From Thermomucor indicae-seudaticae (taxonomy: Eukaryota; Mucoromycota; Mucoromycetes; Mucorales; Lichtheimiaceae), in the NCBI GenBank assembly GCA_000787465.1, contig JSYX01000002.1, positions 1-46,655 on the forward strand: a DNA stretch of 46,655 nt, in the 5' to 3' direction. Of this stretch, positions 10,165-23,764 are shown piece by piece. The notes under the pieces were generated by a model, which was given only the letters and a program-made list of their open reading frames with translations, was not told where the DNA came from and searched no databases. Each line of letters opens with the position of its first letter. Within the stretch, counting starts at the first letter, position 1. Both the position numbers and the translations under genes were made by a program.

Positions 10165-13100
10165 TTATTTTGACTTTTCGAGCTTGATGGACATCGTACG
10201 AGCTTCAGCATCCTGATACAGACAGTTAGTGTGCAGCAATGTATAGCAATATATCCTGTTACTTACGACGTGCACGCTGTAAATGTTTGCGCTCTCGCCG
10301 ACTGTGTCCCTCACTTTCTCGTGATATTCCACGCTCTCCTTCCCTTGGAAGCTGTCGAATAGACGAAGCACGTCTGCAGACGCAGCGTCCGCAGTGATGG
10401 CTTGTATCTGAAGAAAAAAAGCACCATTCAAGTTAATTGATATTGATAACTTATCGCTTTCTCTGAATCCAAACAGCTCACCTGTCGAACAATGTAGTGC
10501 GCCAATTTATCAATTGTGAAGATCATGTGGGCATCCGTAGTGTACAAATACCGAGCTCCATCTTCAAACTTGTTCTGATCGATGCTACCATTGAAATGAC
10601 GCCAGACCAGGTCCAATAGTGCATAATATAATCCTTTAGAAAGATCAATGTCTATAGAGATTCCCGTCAGTGCACATTGCACGAGGAGCTAATTCACAAG
10701 CTACATACGGTTAAATCGGTTGCTATAGAGACCCAGTCTTTCAGCAACTGTATTTTTTGTCTTCGCCTTGCATGGATCATTCTGTATCTCCTTTTCGATT
10801 TGCTTTAATTTGGAAAGACGTTGAGATGCTACCTGCAATTTTCTTGTTAAAGACGGGCAGAAGGTGCAAGAAATCTAAAAAAACTTGCCTGGAAAAGACG
10901 GAAAAACAAATAGAATGGTGTATTACAAAGGAAAAAGTATGCTGCTTTCTCCCTCATGACTTGTGATGAATTGACAGCCTTGGCTGCAGCAAGAAGTTCT
11001 TCACTCCTGAGCTTGTTAACAGGAGATTCAGGCAAGCCCGGAGAGACAGTACCCAATCTGCCAACCAAAGGTGGTGTTTCCTTATTATTATCCTCCTCAG
11101 TATCGGCTGACGGGTTATCAACGGTCGCCGTCTCCACATCCATAAGCGCCGGAGACTCTGGTTCGACAGAAGGCTCACTCTGCTTGTCACCAGGTACTAT
11201 TTCAGATGACGTCGCTAGTTCTTCGTTTAAAGACTGGAGTACAGTCACATCGTCATGCGATATGTCTTTCTCTTGCACATCGCTGTCTGGTAAAGGTGCC
11301 GAAGCGTTACCACCTTCATCTGTGGTGTTCTGACGCCGCGCTCGCTTTGTCGGACGCCCTTCGGCTTCTGACTCTGAGGCTTCCGATAATGCTAATCGAG
11401 TATCATCTTCTGCCTCTTCTTCCTCCGCAACATCCTCTTCCGCAAACTGTTGCGAACCCTCCCGTCCTATCTCGCTCACGTCCAATGAAAAGAAAAGGGG
11501 TATAAATGTTTCCATGAAAGTCTTGATTATTTGCCGTTCCCCACGGGTGTATGCATTTTGCCGACTGATATACGCATAGACTATCCGTATGACATCTTTT
11601 AATACGTCCGGATCGCTAAAAGAGTAGTTTAAGGTTGCCTGCATTGGGTCTTCCTCGTCCATATTCTCAAGTTCAGTCACCAGCATTGTCCCGGTCAGTG
11701 TCTTACGGTCATTGGCCTTGAAGGCTTGACTCCGGTAATCGAGTGATCGATAAAAGTTTTTGGCATCTTCTTCACGCCAAGAGCTGCTCAGTTCCCGCTG
11801 GTCGTTACGGTTAATTCTCCATTTAATTTACCGTCACTGAAACATACTCACCTGTGCTTTCGCCCATTCGTTGCCCTTTTGTTTGAGTCGTTTTAACACA
11901 ACCGGTATCGTTTCCATTGGAGACTCATAGAGCAATTTGAGAATTTCTCTGCCCTTTGCTTTTCCATAAACTCGGCTGATAGTTCTTTGGTAGATCGACA
12001 TCGATTCCTGGTCTGGGTTTATCCTGAACGCCCTCTGCTCTTTAAGTGGCATCTTCTTCATCTGGTCGAGTAACGAAGAAAGGAAAGCAATGGTGCTGTA
12101 GTTCGCTTGGATATTAAGGTCATACTCGTATCTACACGCAGACTTAAGGTTCCATCCACTACTACGTTATTAGTAATATTCGTAGAGTTACCTTTCTTCT
12201 TCGCATCTGTGCATTGCTTCTTCATATTGGTTTTTCTTTGATGCAGCGAAACCGCTATCTTCACTCGCCCACATAGGATGAGACACGTATTGATCGTTTA
12301 GGACGGATCGGCAAAGATCATCACGTGCCGAGCAAGGCTGATTTACCCACTGACAATGACTGCGTAAGCATAAATCAAAGACCAGGGATTCCTGTATTTA
12401 CCTCTTTAGGGACAACGCGATAACTCGGACTTCCCTCAGCTGGACGGCAGTTATTGAGGTCAGGTTTTCGCGAGAAAGCCTCTGATCCTCTAACTTTCTG
12501 TTTCTTGGATTCATGACCCAATACGAACCTGAACCAACCGAATAACGTCTTATCGTCGCCAATATATGCATCTGCCTGCTCGATTAAGGTATCCGCGTCT
12601 ATTATGCCCGCAGTATATAGATTGAGCAGCTTGAGAAATTCTTCATATTTCTCGTCACACTCAATATGCTCCCGAATGCGATAGAAAAGCTCTATGTCTT
12701 CCAACGATATCAACGGTTTCGCTGATTGACTGAATTCAGTTGACACTTCCGACAAGTCGTCGTCTGCCTGTTGGTTGGGATTTTCTTCTAGCTGAACAGA
12801 ACTTCTGTCAATTCGGGCGCTTTCAACTCCCTCTGTTGTTTGGTTCACTTGTTCGAGACGACTCTCCTCGTCGCTAGCATGTTCGATACGGGTTCGCGGG
12901 CCGACATCGTGGGTACCCCGCCTTAGTTCGTCACCATCGTTTTCATTGTTGTTGTCGCTATCCATCCTAGGTCGTTTCTATATTTAAAGCGTAAGCTTTC
13001 ACACCAGGATACTTCTTGGATTTTTGTACTTGCTGAATGTGGTCCTCCTTCGCCAGATACATTGCTATGTCTGTCCGTCCGTTTATGTACGCTCATATTC

Positions 13101-13858
13101 AATTCCCTCATGGCATGGGAAATACGCTGAAAGACGGGAGGTGTGTCGCTAGGATATCGTAACTGCTCTGGATGTTCTCGAACAACGTTTAACTCTGGTA
13201 TGAACACTTGCAAACGGTCCAGCAAATCTGGTTCGTTAGAGAACAAACGACACAGTCTTTGGAGTTGCTATAGAAGGCTTATGTTAGTCACTGACTCATA
13301 TAACGGTCATAGGATCATACTTGAGGGTTCGGCCATATAGTGCTTTGTGCCTCTTCGAGCCACATTAAAAATTCCGCGTATCTTTCTGGCCTATCTTTCA
13401 GTCGATTCTATATAAAAGAACGTTGGCCACAAAGAATTTTGGTTATGCTTATAAAGAGATGCTTGCCTTCACTTCATTGACAAGAACAAGTGCGTCCGAA
13501 TATGAAACCTTTTTTGTTTCCGAAATTGAAGGGAATGCCGAGACTGTTGTGGATGATGGTATGTTGAAACCAGGCGTAATAGAGGCTGGATTAGGGTCAT
13601 TGTTTCGTTGTTCTGTTAGGATCCTTGTTTTTCCGTTGGGAAATGTCAGCCTCGAAGTTGTATTTCCGTCATTATCACTTGAGGATAGGAAAGTTGGTTG
13701 CTCGTCAACAGTATTCGATATTTTTTCAGTGGGGGAAATAAAGGAATTTGATTCCCGCACTCTGCGTGATTCAAAAATATAGCTGAATCAACATGGGTTA
13801 TGATCAGCGCGACATCATGAGCAGCAACATACCCTGTGGTTGAGTTTGTCAAGTCCAT
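10165..13858 (-). CDS. SIN3: Sin3-type transcriptional corepressor, two PAH domains
   Basis: Twelve exons on the minus strand: 13858-13833, 13782-13467, 13407-13321, 13267-about 13061 (or 13013), 12977-12402, 12349-12192, 12131-11852, 11797-10889, 10832-10709, 10651-10482, 10407-10267, 10212-10165; about 1,010-1,030 residues. Sin3 is the scaffold of the Rpd3 histone deacetylase complex. I see a first PAH domain ([13 protein letters not shown] joined to [20 protein letters not shown], then [18 protein letters not shown]), a second ([22 protein letters not shown]), the deacetylase-interaction region ([45 protein letters not shown]) and the C-terminal Sin3 domain ([18 protein letters not shown]). 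Two introns use GC donors (13466-13408 and 10888-10833). Typical Sin3 proteins are longer with three or four PAH domains, so this may be a short paralogue or have missed N-terminal exons. The intron after exon 4 is ambiguous (35 or 83 nt). Confidence 0.9.
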
Positions 13859-16846
13859 TTGTGGGAAAAAGGAATAAAGCGCAGCGCAACTCGGGGTCAA
13901 AAACGAGCAGCAAGAACCCCCCCGAGAAGTCACAAAAAAAACGGCGTGTATTTCCGTTTTGGTATGGCCAATGTCCAGAGTTTTTGGCAATATTTCTACT
14001 GTAAATAGTCATTATTAATGTAGGCCGGGACCTCCGACGGCTGCCTGTCATCGAAAGGACAAATGAAGTATATGCCGAGAGAAGTTATCTTGATTAATTT
14101 AACGGAGAGTCGCCAATGAACTTGGGAGGCCTATGCAGGACCCGCAAATGCAAAAAAAGGGAATACGAGTTCTGGAGTTGAAATTTTAGGACGCGGTAGA
14201 CACGCATTCACAAAACAAAACATGACGTCTCAGTATTTATTAGGAGGAATAGGGGGCTTTCGCTAGTTCCAGGTCCAATTTCACTTCATGCCTGGAATAA
14301 TGATAATCGTTATCACAGTATGTATAAGAAAAAGACAGCTGCTACTAAAGGAATTAAGACAAATACCAGCAATGTTTCCGAGTACAGCTGTGGTGCAGCG
14401 CAGACAGTAAAGGCAGGCTACAGCGAACGTTAAGCGCGGTTCTCGAAAGATGGGAGCGAAAACGTCGGTGGTCATGTGATATGATCTGCACCGGTCGGGC
14501 TTTTGTCTCTCGAAACAATGAAGGAACCGGAATTTAGGTAGACTGGTAGTTCCCAATGCACTTTGTTGTGCCAGCAGTTGGAATGGAAGTGGAGAAGTGC
14601 TTACTGCATGTTATGAGAGGTCCATTAGTTTTAAACTCTAAGCCGTATCACGCTAACCGTCGACAGACGCCCTCCAATGTTCAATATAGCCTTCACTTTT
14701 TGTGTGATCCCGAGATTCCCTCATGCCGTGGGATCAAAAAGTGAAAACAATTGTCTTAGGAGCTTATACGGCTGACAACTACGGGTTGGTACGATTGCCT
14801 GATAAGTACCGAAGAAACCAGAAGCTATTTCGAGGCTTTGCGTTTCTAGCGTAACTACATATGCCATTCACAGGCTTTCCATACTTAAAGCCATATGCCC
14901 ATACAAACTCCATGAGGCGAAGGGTCATAATTTAGGATAGTCGTCACATTGTTTTTTTTGTTGAAGAAGGAACGTCCTTCCCTAATTAAGGCCAACGAAA
15001 ATGGCACGCGCATTTTTGACAGCGTTGCTTAAAATAGCTTCAGAAACTTCAGCCCCTTTCGACAACTCTGCTGCGCAAATGGCTTAAACCGTGCAATGTC
15101 ACTGAGTGTATTTTGATCAACAGAAAGCTAGCTCGCTAACGAAGCCCGTTTGGTATAACCGTTCAATCAACGCCACTGGTGGCCGTTTTTTCCCGAACGC
15201 TCAGTTCAAACCGGCTTTCCTGGCTGAGTACTTTTTATAAGGACAACAAGAAAGCCTCCTAATGCAGCAGGAAGCAACTGTAAAACATTAAAGACTTTAG
15301 CAGGAACAGAGTACTTTGCACCCTATTTATGCTTTTCACTATGTTGTAAATACCAAATTACTCAAAAATATACTCCAACCGTCTTAAAAATTTGCAAGAT
15401 TAAGGCTACTCAATGTATCAGCCCATTAACAGAAGAGCTAAGGCTTCTTCTCTATAGAGAGAAAGCATTGTACCGGATCGACACGGCCTCAAAGTCGGCC
15501 GCTTGCGCTATGCATATAATTTTATCGATTCATCCTAAAGCTACCGTTAGTAGCTTTTGAAACTCTCTTTTCCTGGTAGTACTTCTATATAACAGTCGAG
15601 ACTACAAAGAATCACTGGTAGATTCTCCACTGTCTTAAAGCAAGGTACGTGATCCGAAATAGTCAACGGGTTCATATTGTTTCGAAAGATCCTTCCAGAG
15701 TCATAATCGAAAGTTGAGCGTCGGCTGTAACGTGCTACTGCATCTGACAACAATGAGAGCGTGCTCTAGTAGACTCATACATATTTGTATGCTGGTTCTC
15801 TTTACTTCGCACTTGGGAAGCAGTGGGCTTTGCGACAGGTAGAAAGATCCTGTTCAGAATTTGGAGCGGTCTCACTGTACTAGTTGCATCACCATAAATG
15901 AGACAGTCTGCTTACCGATATGTAAAGTTACACGTATTTTTCTGCGCTCACTTTGGCTATTCCGGACCTCGCACGATATACGGTGACCGCAAGATACAGT
16001 GATCGATTTAGCTTTCTGAAACTATGCATTTACAGCAAAAGACGTCGGATATAGTGACGATTCGATAGCGTGATCAATTCTCCGGTCCATCGGGCTGACC
16101 ACTATATCCAACGGGCACGGTACGTAATCAGTATATGACTAAATGTCTCTGTCTGAGGCTACGGTATGAAATCTGTGAGATGCGGCATGAATGCTTTTTC
16201 TGTCTGTGGCATGGTGAACTAAGTTTCGCGTTTCAGGCATATACATTGGTCTGTATTCTCGTCTGTGGGAATGCTCTTCTAAATGACATACAGCATTGGA
16301 GACTAACTGTGTCCAGAACAGACTATTTGAGCAGGATTGACCATGCTGCGCGCATAGTGGAAGGCCTTAATGGCTTAAACTTGTCTTCTACACTTGGCTG
16401 ATAATGAACGGAGATAAGCGGCAAGAAAAAACAAATAAGATACATTGATTAATACATTCATGCAAGATAAGGACGACATTAGCCTGGCACTGGCGGTTTG
16501 AGCATCGAGGAGTTGTCACATGGGCAAAAGCGAATTAGCCTGGAGATTTAAAGGCTGCTTTGGACGGCATCGATGCAGTTCGGAATCAATAAGTTCACTG
16601 TTGCTTCAGTCGACCGACTGACAACAACATGCTTTTCTGCTACCTTTACAGAGCAGATCATAGGCGACGCAGTTCGAAATACGGAAGGCTCATCAACATT
16701 ATTCATATCGTAAGTTGTCACTACCTGTGCAAAGAAAGTCTTTATATTTCAATGCCAATAACTTTCCATGACATTCTAAGGTAGCAGCATACGATAGTTC
16801 AAATTTCTTGCTCTTATCTCACTTAATTTTCGCTTCCGTTACCTTA
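13859..16846. other. Intergenic DNA between SIN3 and the PalC-like gene
   Basis: The promoter of SIN3 must lie at its left end, because the gene runs leftward from 13858. An in-frame extension upstream of the SIN3 ATG to 13990 exists but looks like untranslated leader. ORFs at 14281-14556, 15547-15753 and 16135-16401 show no family resemblance. A 10-bp inverted repeat, GGATATAGTG (16047-16056) with CACTATATCC (16100-16109), may be a degraded small transposon. Nothing else stands out. Confidence 0.5.
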
Positions 16847-18522
16847 TCAATAGTAAGCCCCAGACCGGGCGTATGCTGCCTTTGCTTCATTGTCATTTCC
16901 GTTACTGGGTCCAAACTTTGGTGATGGTAACTGGAACTTTTTCATATGCAAGACCCCACGACCATTAGGTACCATTCTTAACAGATCTTGTCGAGATGGT
17001 ACCGTTTGATAAGCGACCTGGATTGTCGGTTATTAGCGGGTTCGCACAGATAACTGTCCTTAAATAGGAATGATCGATTACCGTATCATTAATCATCGTG
17101 TACTTGTTCAATAATTCGGAAACTGACTCTTCTTCCTTTAATGCACGTTGTGCAACAGTTGATTTACGTAATTGTGGTCTGGACAGACTAGAGTGCTGAA
17201 TCGCCCGCAGATCGGCTTTACATTCTCGCAGGAATCCCACTGCCACACCCATTTTTCTGTACCCACAGATAAGGGATAAAACAATAATAAGTTGTTAGTT
17301 TGCTGTACGCGTGGGAACACGGCATGATATACTTGCTGGTTGTCGTTGGCGTCCATGGCGAGGTACTTTTTCGCCATAGCCTAGCTGGGATGTTGGACAT
17401 TGCCATACTCTATTGTATTTCAAACAACGTCTTTACCTTGTAGAATTGGGCACCGTCATACAAGTATTTCTTCAGGTCGGATGAGACCCCTTGCGCTCCA
17501 CTTATTGAAGAGATCAAGCCATACGCCATCTCGTATTGGCCTGCAACTCCAATATATAATTTGGCGATTAAAGATTTGGAGACTTTGCCAGCTACTAATG
17601 CCTTATTGATCGCGATAGCCTGTGCGTCGCCCAGCGCCATTCTTTTAAAGAGATATAATACTCAGTGAATCAATCCGCTGTTGAACCTGCACCTCGCGAG
17701 ACACCTACTTTGATAAGGCTACTGGTAATTCCTTAATTGTCTCCACAGGTCTTTCGTCATCAGGTGATTGACGCCATTTGGGAATAACAGCATTGGCAAC
17801 ATAATCGAACACGCTGGCTGCTGTATTAAGCAAATCAGCTGCCTAGACGATATGAGTCAAATCCGAAATATCGTAACCATATCAACTTTCTTTTTCAAAT
17901 GTATGCCGACAGACCTGCCTTGTTATATTGCGCTGCAACGTTTTCACCTTCTCTCCCTTGGATAGTTTTGAGGATATCGTTGCATTGCATCGAGCAACTG
18001 TATGCATAAGTCATCAATACGAAGAGAAGCTCGTAATAGATATCCTGACATGTGATGCGAGGTGCATTGCTGCCAGTGTGAATTATGTGGTCGCTCAACG
18101 TTGATCTCCAAGACGTCTCTATTATCTACATCAGAAAACTACTTCTGCTAACTTGAAAAAGTTCAATAGTTACCGATATTTTTCTTCAGCGCGAGTTCAC
18201 CCGTTTCGAGACAATTGATCATACCGACGAGATACGGAAGGTAGTCTTCGATCGTCTGTAAAGTAAGGTACGTGCAGGATACTGATTAACCAGCACTGGC
18301 AACGCTAAAAACATAACTGATGCACGAGATACTCACATCAGTAATGTGCCGGTAATCCCTTGATTCTGGACATTTCTCTTTCTTGAAGTCCTTGAGTACT
18401 GTCCTTACTCTTCCCCGCTGTGCTGTCGCGTCCGAGATTTCAGACGAGTACGGCCCAACATCCTTAAGAAAATCCACAAATGACATGGTACCAGTCGTTG
18501 GAAGAGAGTACACGTAACTCAT
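16847..18522 (-). CDS. palC: BRO1-domain protein, PalC-like
   Basis: Eight exons on the minus strand: 18522-18337, 18255-18174, 18118-17915, 17838-17709, 17641-17437, 17380-17337, 17256-17082, 17017-16847; 398 residues, all phases consistent. PalC proteins carry a BRO1-like domain that binds the ESCRT-III subunit Vps32 and couples it to the PalH/PalF receptor complex in ambient-pH (PacC/Rim101) signalling at the plasma membrane. Support: an N terminus YSLPTTGTMSFVDFL like the family's LPTT start; the BRO1 core LLNTAASVFDYVANAVIP, VALSKMALGDAQAIAINKAL; MAKKYLAMDAND then GVAVGFLRECKADLRAI; and the C-terminal NDTVAYQTVPSRQDL with PNGRGVL. The start is the first ATG (18522), preceded by AAA. Intron 17336-17257 needs a GC donor (CA|GCAAGT) to keep frame. 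An alternative is the related BROX-type protein; BRO1 membership is the firmer statement. Confidence 0.82.
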
Positions 18523-18854
18523 TTTCAAGCCGACGCAACAAAAGAAACGATTACGAAACGCAAGATCTCTTGTACACTTTGTGCCGGTGACTGAGTCGGC
18601 GTTTTTGTTGTGAAACCTGCAGAGCTGCTTGGCAGTGCCTGCAGGATACCGGATTTTTTTCCCTCGACTGTGCTGTTCAGAAGCTAATAGAGTGACAAGT
18701 GCTTAGAAATTGATAAGTTGTACTCAATGAACAAAGATGATGCCAATTTAATACCAAAATCATCACGAGTACTGATAAGGAAAAGTATTTAGCATAAGGC
18801 AGCTGTTTGCCTTTACAGCGTTTTCGTTATCACGTGCAAGGCATTTGCTGAAAT

Positions 18855-19190
18855 GTTGATACAATGCCTGCACGGTATGGTGAACAGCCTGGTGAGTCAA
18901 AAAAGTGATCAATATACCGAACTCGTCACCACACTTCGCAGCACATGGGAACTTATAGAACGAACCAAAAAGGATCGTCCACTATTGACTTTGGCTTACA
19001 CACTGCGACTGTGAGTTCATGTCTTTTTGACACAAAACGATACTCCTGTGTTGTGGCCTTTCCAGATTTATGTGCAACTTTATGGTCCTTTTTAAATTGG
19101 ATCGTCTAATTTGGAGTTTCCTTTATTATCGTTTTCATTTGTCCTTCCTCCAACAGTATTTCATTAGCGCTTATATACAATGGTAAGAAA
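18855..19190 (+). CDS. Possible small gene divergent from the PalC-like gene
   Basis: Overlapping + strand frames are open. From ATG 18855 one frame reads MLIQCLHGMVNSLVSQ, then TELVTTLRSTWELIERTKKD, to TGA 19014-19016. A GTGAGT donor at 19014 and a CTTTCCAG acceptor near 19066 could extend it into a hydrophobic end stopping near 19183. Alternatively a GTGAGT donor after codon CTG near 18893 and the TTCGCAG acceptor near 18941 join to a frame containing MGTYRTNQKGSSTIDFGLHT that runs to about 19110. I cannot choose between them and do not recognise a family. It may be no gene at all. Confidence 0.22.
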
Positions 19191-19194
19191 TTTA

Positions 19195-19345
19195 TAGCCT
19201 GGAAGGCCGGCCCGAGGCCCATCCCAATGACGGCCCAACCGGGTGACCCATTTATCTGAACCGACCGCGTCTCGAGCCACATACCTGGCCAATCCGGTTT
19301 ACGGCCCGTCCCATTAAGGGCGGTACCCGGAAACGTTGCATGAAA
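19195..19345. repeat. GC-rich island, probable dispersed repeat
   Basis: An abrupt GC-rich block (GGCCGGCCCGAGGCCCATCC ... GGCCCGTCCCATTAAGGGCG) lies in AT-rich surroundings. Read on the minus strand it contains TGGGACGGGCC, sharing the GGGACGG word with islands at 5.9 and 20.8 kb. No coding potential was recognised. Confidence 0.35.
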
Positions 19346-20694
19346 AATTCCTCACAGAGAGGAGGCACTTGCATGCTGACGTGGTTCCACGTTTACATCA
19401 ACAAAATATGGAACGCTAAGCTATCTGAGTGTTTGTCCTCTGTGTCTCGACTGGAAGCAGCTTATCCCGAGGACTTTCGACGTCTGCAAAATATCCAGGC
19501 CATATCAGTCTTGTTACTATCTACCGCATTTATTCGGGTTAAGAGAAGTGCCAGAACCAGGAATGGCAAAGACACATTACGAAGAAGCAGTGAACGATCT
19601 GCCAGCTAGGTACCGGGTCCTCCGAGCTTTGGATAAGTATCTACTCTAATAACTCTCTCATAAATCGCGTCGCAAAAAGCCAGGTTCTCGCTTACATGAA
19701 GGGACGTGTGAAATTCAAGTATCTCGTTTTATATTGTGCCCGAAGCTGCATCCTACAGTGGAACTCTTGATGTTCACGCGGCGTAAACAGAATTTCAATT
19801 TCATGACTGAAACTTTTCAGATTAACTCATTTCATAAAAAGGGAATTATAGTTCTTCTCAGGAACCATGTTATCCTGGCTGTTTGCCGTGGCTACTTCGA
19901 TGTAATCATCAAGACAAGTTTCTTTAGCTCCCGTTTTCATAGGGTCAGAGAATGCTTATGGCCAACAGTTTTAAGAACCCAGGCAAGTGATTATAAGCGT
20001 AATATATAAGGCAATACGACGACATACCTGTAACGTTCATATGGCATCACTATTCTAATGAGCAATATACAAAACGACCCGAGACAGAAGCGCAAGCAGC
20101 CAAAAGGTGAGGCACACGCAGAAAAATGGTAGCCGCGTTATACATTATCATAAAAGTGTTTTCTGAAATATCGCTTCATGCAACTAAGGTGGCGGAATTG
20201 AGCCACAGGCTGGCCTAAAGACCATTATGGGCTGAGCTCCAGGACGTCTGAGCCCAATGCCGGGTCTACTTGTAGCTATAACCAGCCTTTGGTTTACATG
20301 TTTGGAACATGGAAGATCGAAAGAACGTACTCCAATTTTCTTTCAGAAGATTTTTCTACTATACAATGAGCGTTCGCTTCTAGTGATAATTATCTGCAGA
20401 GCAGCTCGATATAACGCTCATTTTTCTTTTTTATGAGCCTGGCAAACAGTGAAATACTCGACGTAACTAGCAATCCTCACTTATGAGATGCAGTATCACT
20501 ATATGAAAGGAAATGAAACCGCACGTTGTTGCATATTCTTCTTCTTGTATTCAGATAATCGATAACGAGCGTGGCTACTTGTCGCCTTAATACGACTCGA
20601 TATTGAGTAGAACTAAAGCTATCACAATCAATAAGCGTTTGGTTATGACTCCTTCCTACGTCATATTTTTGGAGGTTTTTCTGTGTAGACTCTA

Positions 20695-20875
20695 GGTTCC
20701 CAGACAGGATGAGACGGAATGGGTTCTGAGGACGGCATCATCGCAGGGTGGAGCTCCGGGCAATGAGGATGGGAGCCTGGACACTCGCGCAGCCCGGACT
20801 GAGAATCAGGATGCTCGGGACGGGACGGCCGGGACGGAGGGGGAGAGCACTCCGGAATATCCTATTCTAAACGAG
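20695..20875. repeat. G-rich island, probable dispersed repeat
   Basis: A strongly G-rich plus strand includes CGGGACGGGACGGCCGGGAC followed by GGAGGGGGAGAG at about 20818-20850. Several closely spaced G-runs could form a G-quadruplex. It shares the GGGACGG word with the other two islands. Its origin is unknown. Confidence 0.35.
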
Positions 20876-21448
20876 AGTTCGCGTGATTCCTTCCTTGATA
20901 TACATATTCGTGGAAGTAACACCAAAGCCGTGTGTTGTCGTGTAAAAGAGTTAAGCGATTCAATATTCGACCTAGCAATACTTCTATCTAGAGATAAGTT
21001 TTGGTCTTCCCCAAGTTGGCAATGACAGCAGGCAGCTACTGTAGCAGATCATTCAAGGGCTCAATAAACGTGACCTCGGTCAACTTGTAGAGTGTTGAGA
21101 GCTAACAACATTAACAGACTGGCAAATTTATCTATTGCTCGCTTTGGAGTCTTCACCGCCAAAATGATGGCTATAATGCAAGCCGAAAATTGAAGCTGAA
21201 TTTAACGGTGACTTCTGTACAGTACGACTTCCTTGCCACACTAGACCCATAAGACACGGGCTATGCATGCAGAGTAACATTCAAGGAGCCGATCACTTTA
21301 AATGTAGCCCGTAAAAGGCGTTGGCCGATGCATTGATTGGGACAGCAAAAGCATTGTATAAGGCAACTACAGAAGTCTTTTCTAGAGGGCCTTATGAAGT
21401 TCACTCAACCAATAGAGAAGATGGGATTTAGCTGCGGTCTTGTGGACA

Positions 21449-22830
<1,382 letters not shown>

Positions 22831-22932
22831 GATCGGTTGTCAGGCGCAAGTTGCTGGGGATTTCCCGAAAGCCCAATCAATGGAAAAAGATTTATCCATC
22901 TTAAAAGGTCTTTTATTACGCTTCTTTCTGGG

Positions 22933-23697
22933 CTAGGACATACAAGTTTGCGGTGGACCAAGTTCTGAAATGACATAGCCAACTGGGATATCATAAAACT
23001 CGTGCAGGGGGACGTACTTGCTTTGCTGATTTATGTGGAAAGGCGCTGGGACCTTGTATGCACTTCTAGGAAGCAGTAGATAGCGAACAAAAAGAGCACG
23101 CAAGTTTAGAGCTGTGTAGCATTACAAAAACGATGGTTTCGCGAGTCCAAATGCACCACAAACGTAATTTTTCAGCATGACTGGCAGATACCTATCATAA
23201 GCCAGCGGCCGCAAGAAACACGGTAATCTAGTCAATAGGAGCAGGACAATGGATTCAGCGCAAAGTCCAAGTGTTCGCCGATCTGCTTTGTCTGGTACTC
23301 CGTCTTGAACTCGTACATTTTCTCGTACGTGTCCGATACATCTTCATGGTAATACGGATATCGTACCAGACGCGGAACAACGCCAATGTAGTTTCCGGTC
23401 TAAATCGACTTGTCCCTATATCACGGAGACAAAAGAACTCGCATTACTTTCTCGAACGTCCAGCTTGCGCCACTCGAGTCGATTAATCAATCGTACAGTC
23501 AATGATAACGTGTAAATATAGTCTCGATTCAGGATGGAATACTTGCCATGGAGCTAAGTTGAGACGTTTCATTGATTCGATTGGCCATTTGAGCTGCCAT
23601 ACTATTTTTTCTGCACTAATCTTGGGGTTCCGCTGGCATTCATTGGCGATTCCTGCATGAACATCCACCAGTTCGTCGACAATGATTTCCGCGGCCC
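22933..23697 (-). pseudogene. Broken mpaB/DUF2236-type oxygenase gene
   Basis: Minus-strand pieces fit, in order, the fungal mpaB/DUF2236 family of heme oxygenase-like ER proteins. Piece 23697-23543 contains IIVDELVDVHAGIANE. Then LEWRKLDVRE near 23475, like the family's YEWRKLT. Then VSDTYEKMYEFKTEYQTKQ (about 23330-23270), IVLLLLTRLPCFLRPLAYDR, and FGLAKPSFL, ALFVRYLLLPRSAY, with a C-terminal GYVISELGPP and a stop at 22933-22935. The reading is broken: a +1 shift near 23250 separates the two halves, an in-frame TAA lies at 23122-23124, and the junction near 23500 cannot be spliced in phase. No N-terminal exon with ATG was found. Family recognition is from memory of motifs, so moderately sure; the breaks are seen directly. 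Confidence 0.5.
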
Positions 23698-23764
23698 CAA
23701 CTCATTTTCTGGTCGTTTTGGTCATTTGACAGGTGCCAACTAGAACTTTAATGACGGTAGGAAA

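Larger units (their letters stand above)
18523..21448. other. Intergenic DNA with repeat islands and doubtful ORFs
   Basis: No secure gene. It contains a short ORF cluster at 18855-19190 (listed separately) and GC-rich islands at about 19195-19345 and 20695-20875. A + strand stretch at 19340-19650 is open in two overlapping frames (one reads EVPEPGMAKTHYEEAVNDLP, then stops at 19648) but has no recognised family. The rest is AT-rich and featureless to me. Confidence 0.45.

Noticed and set aside
10956..11333. 125-codon plus-strand ORF
   Set aside because: It is antisense to the low-complexity acidic/Ser-rich part of SIN3 exon 8.
13449..13990. Minus-strand ORFs 13760-13449 and 13990-13646 as separate genes
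   Set aside because: The first begins at a GTG codon and is part of SIN3 exon 2; the second joins SIN3 exon 1 with an unspliced intron and upstream leader.
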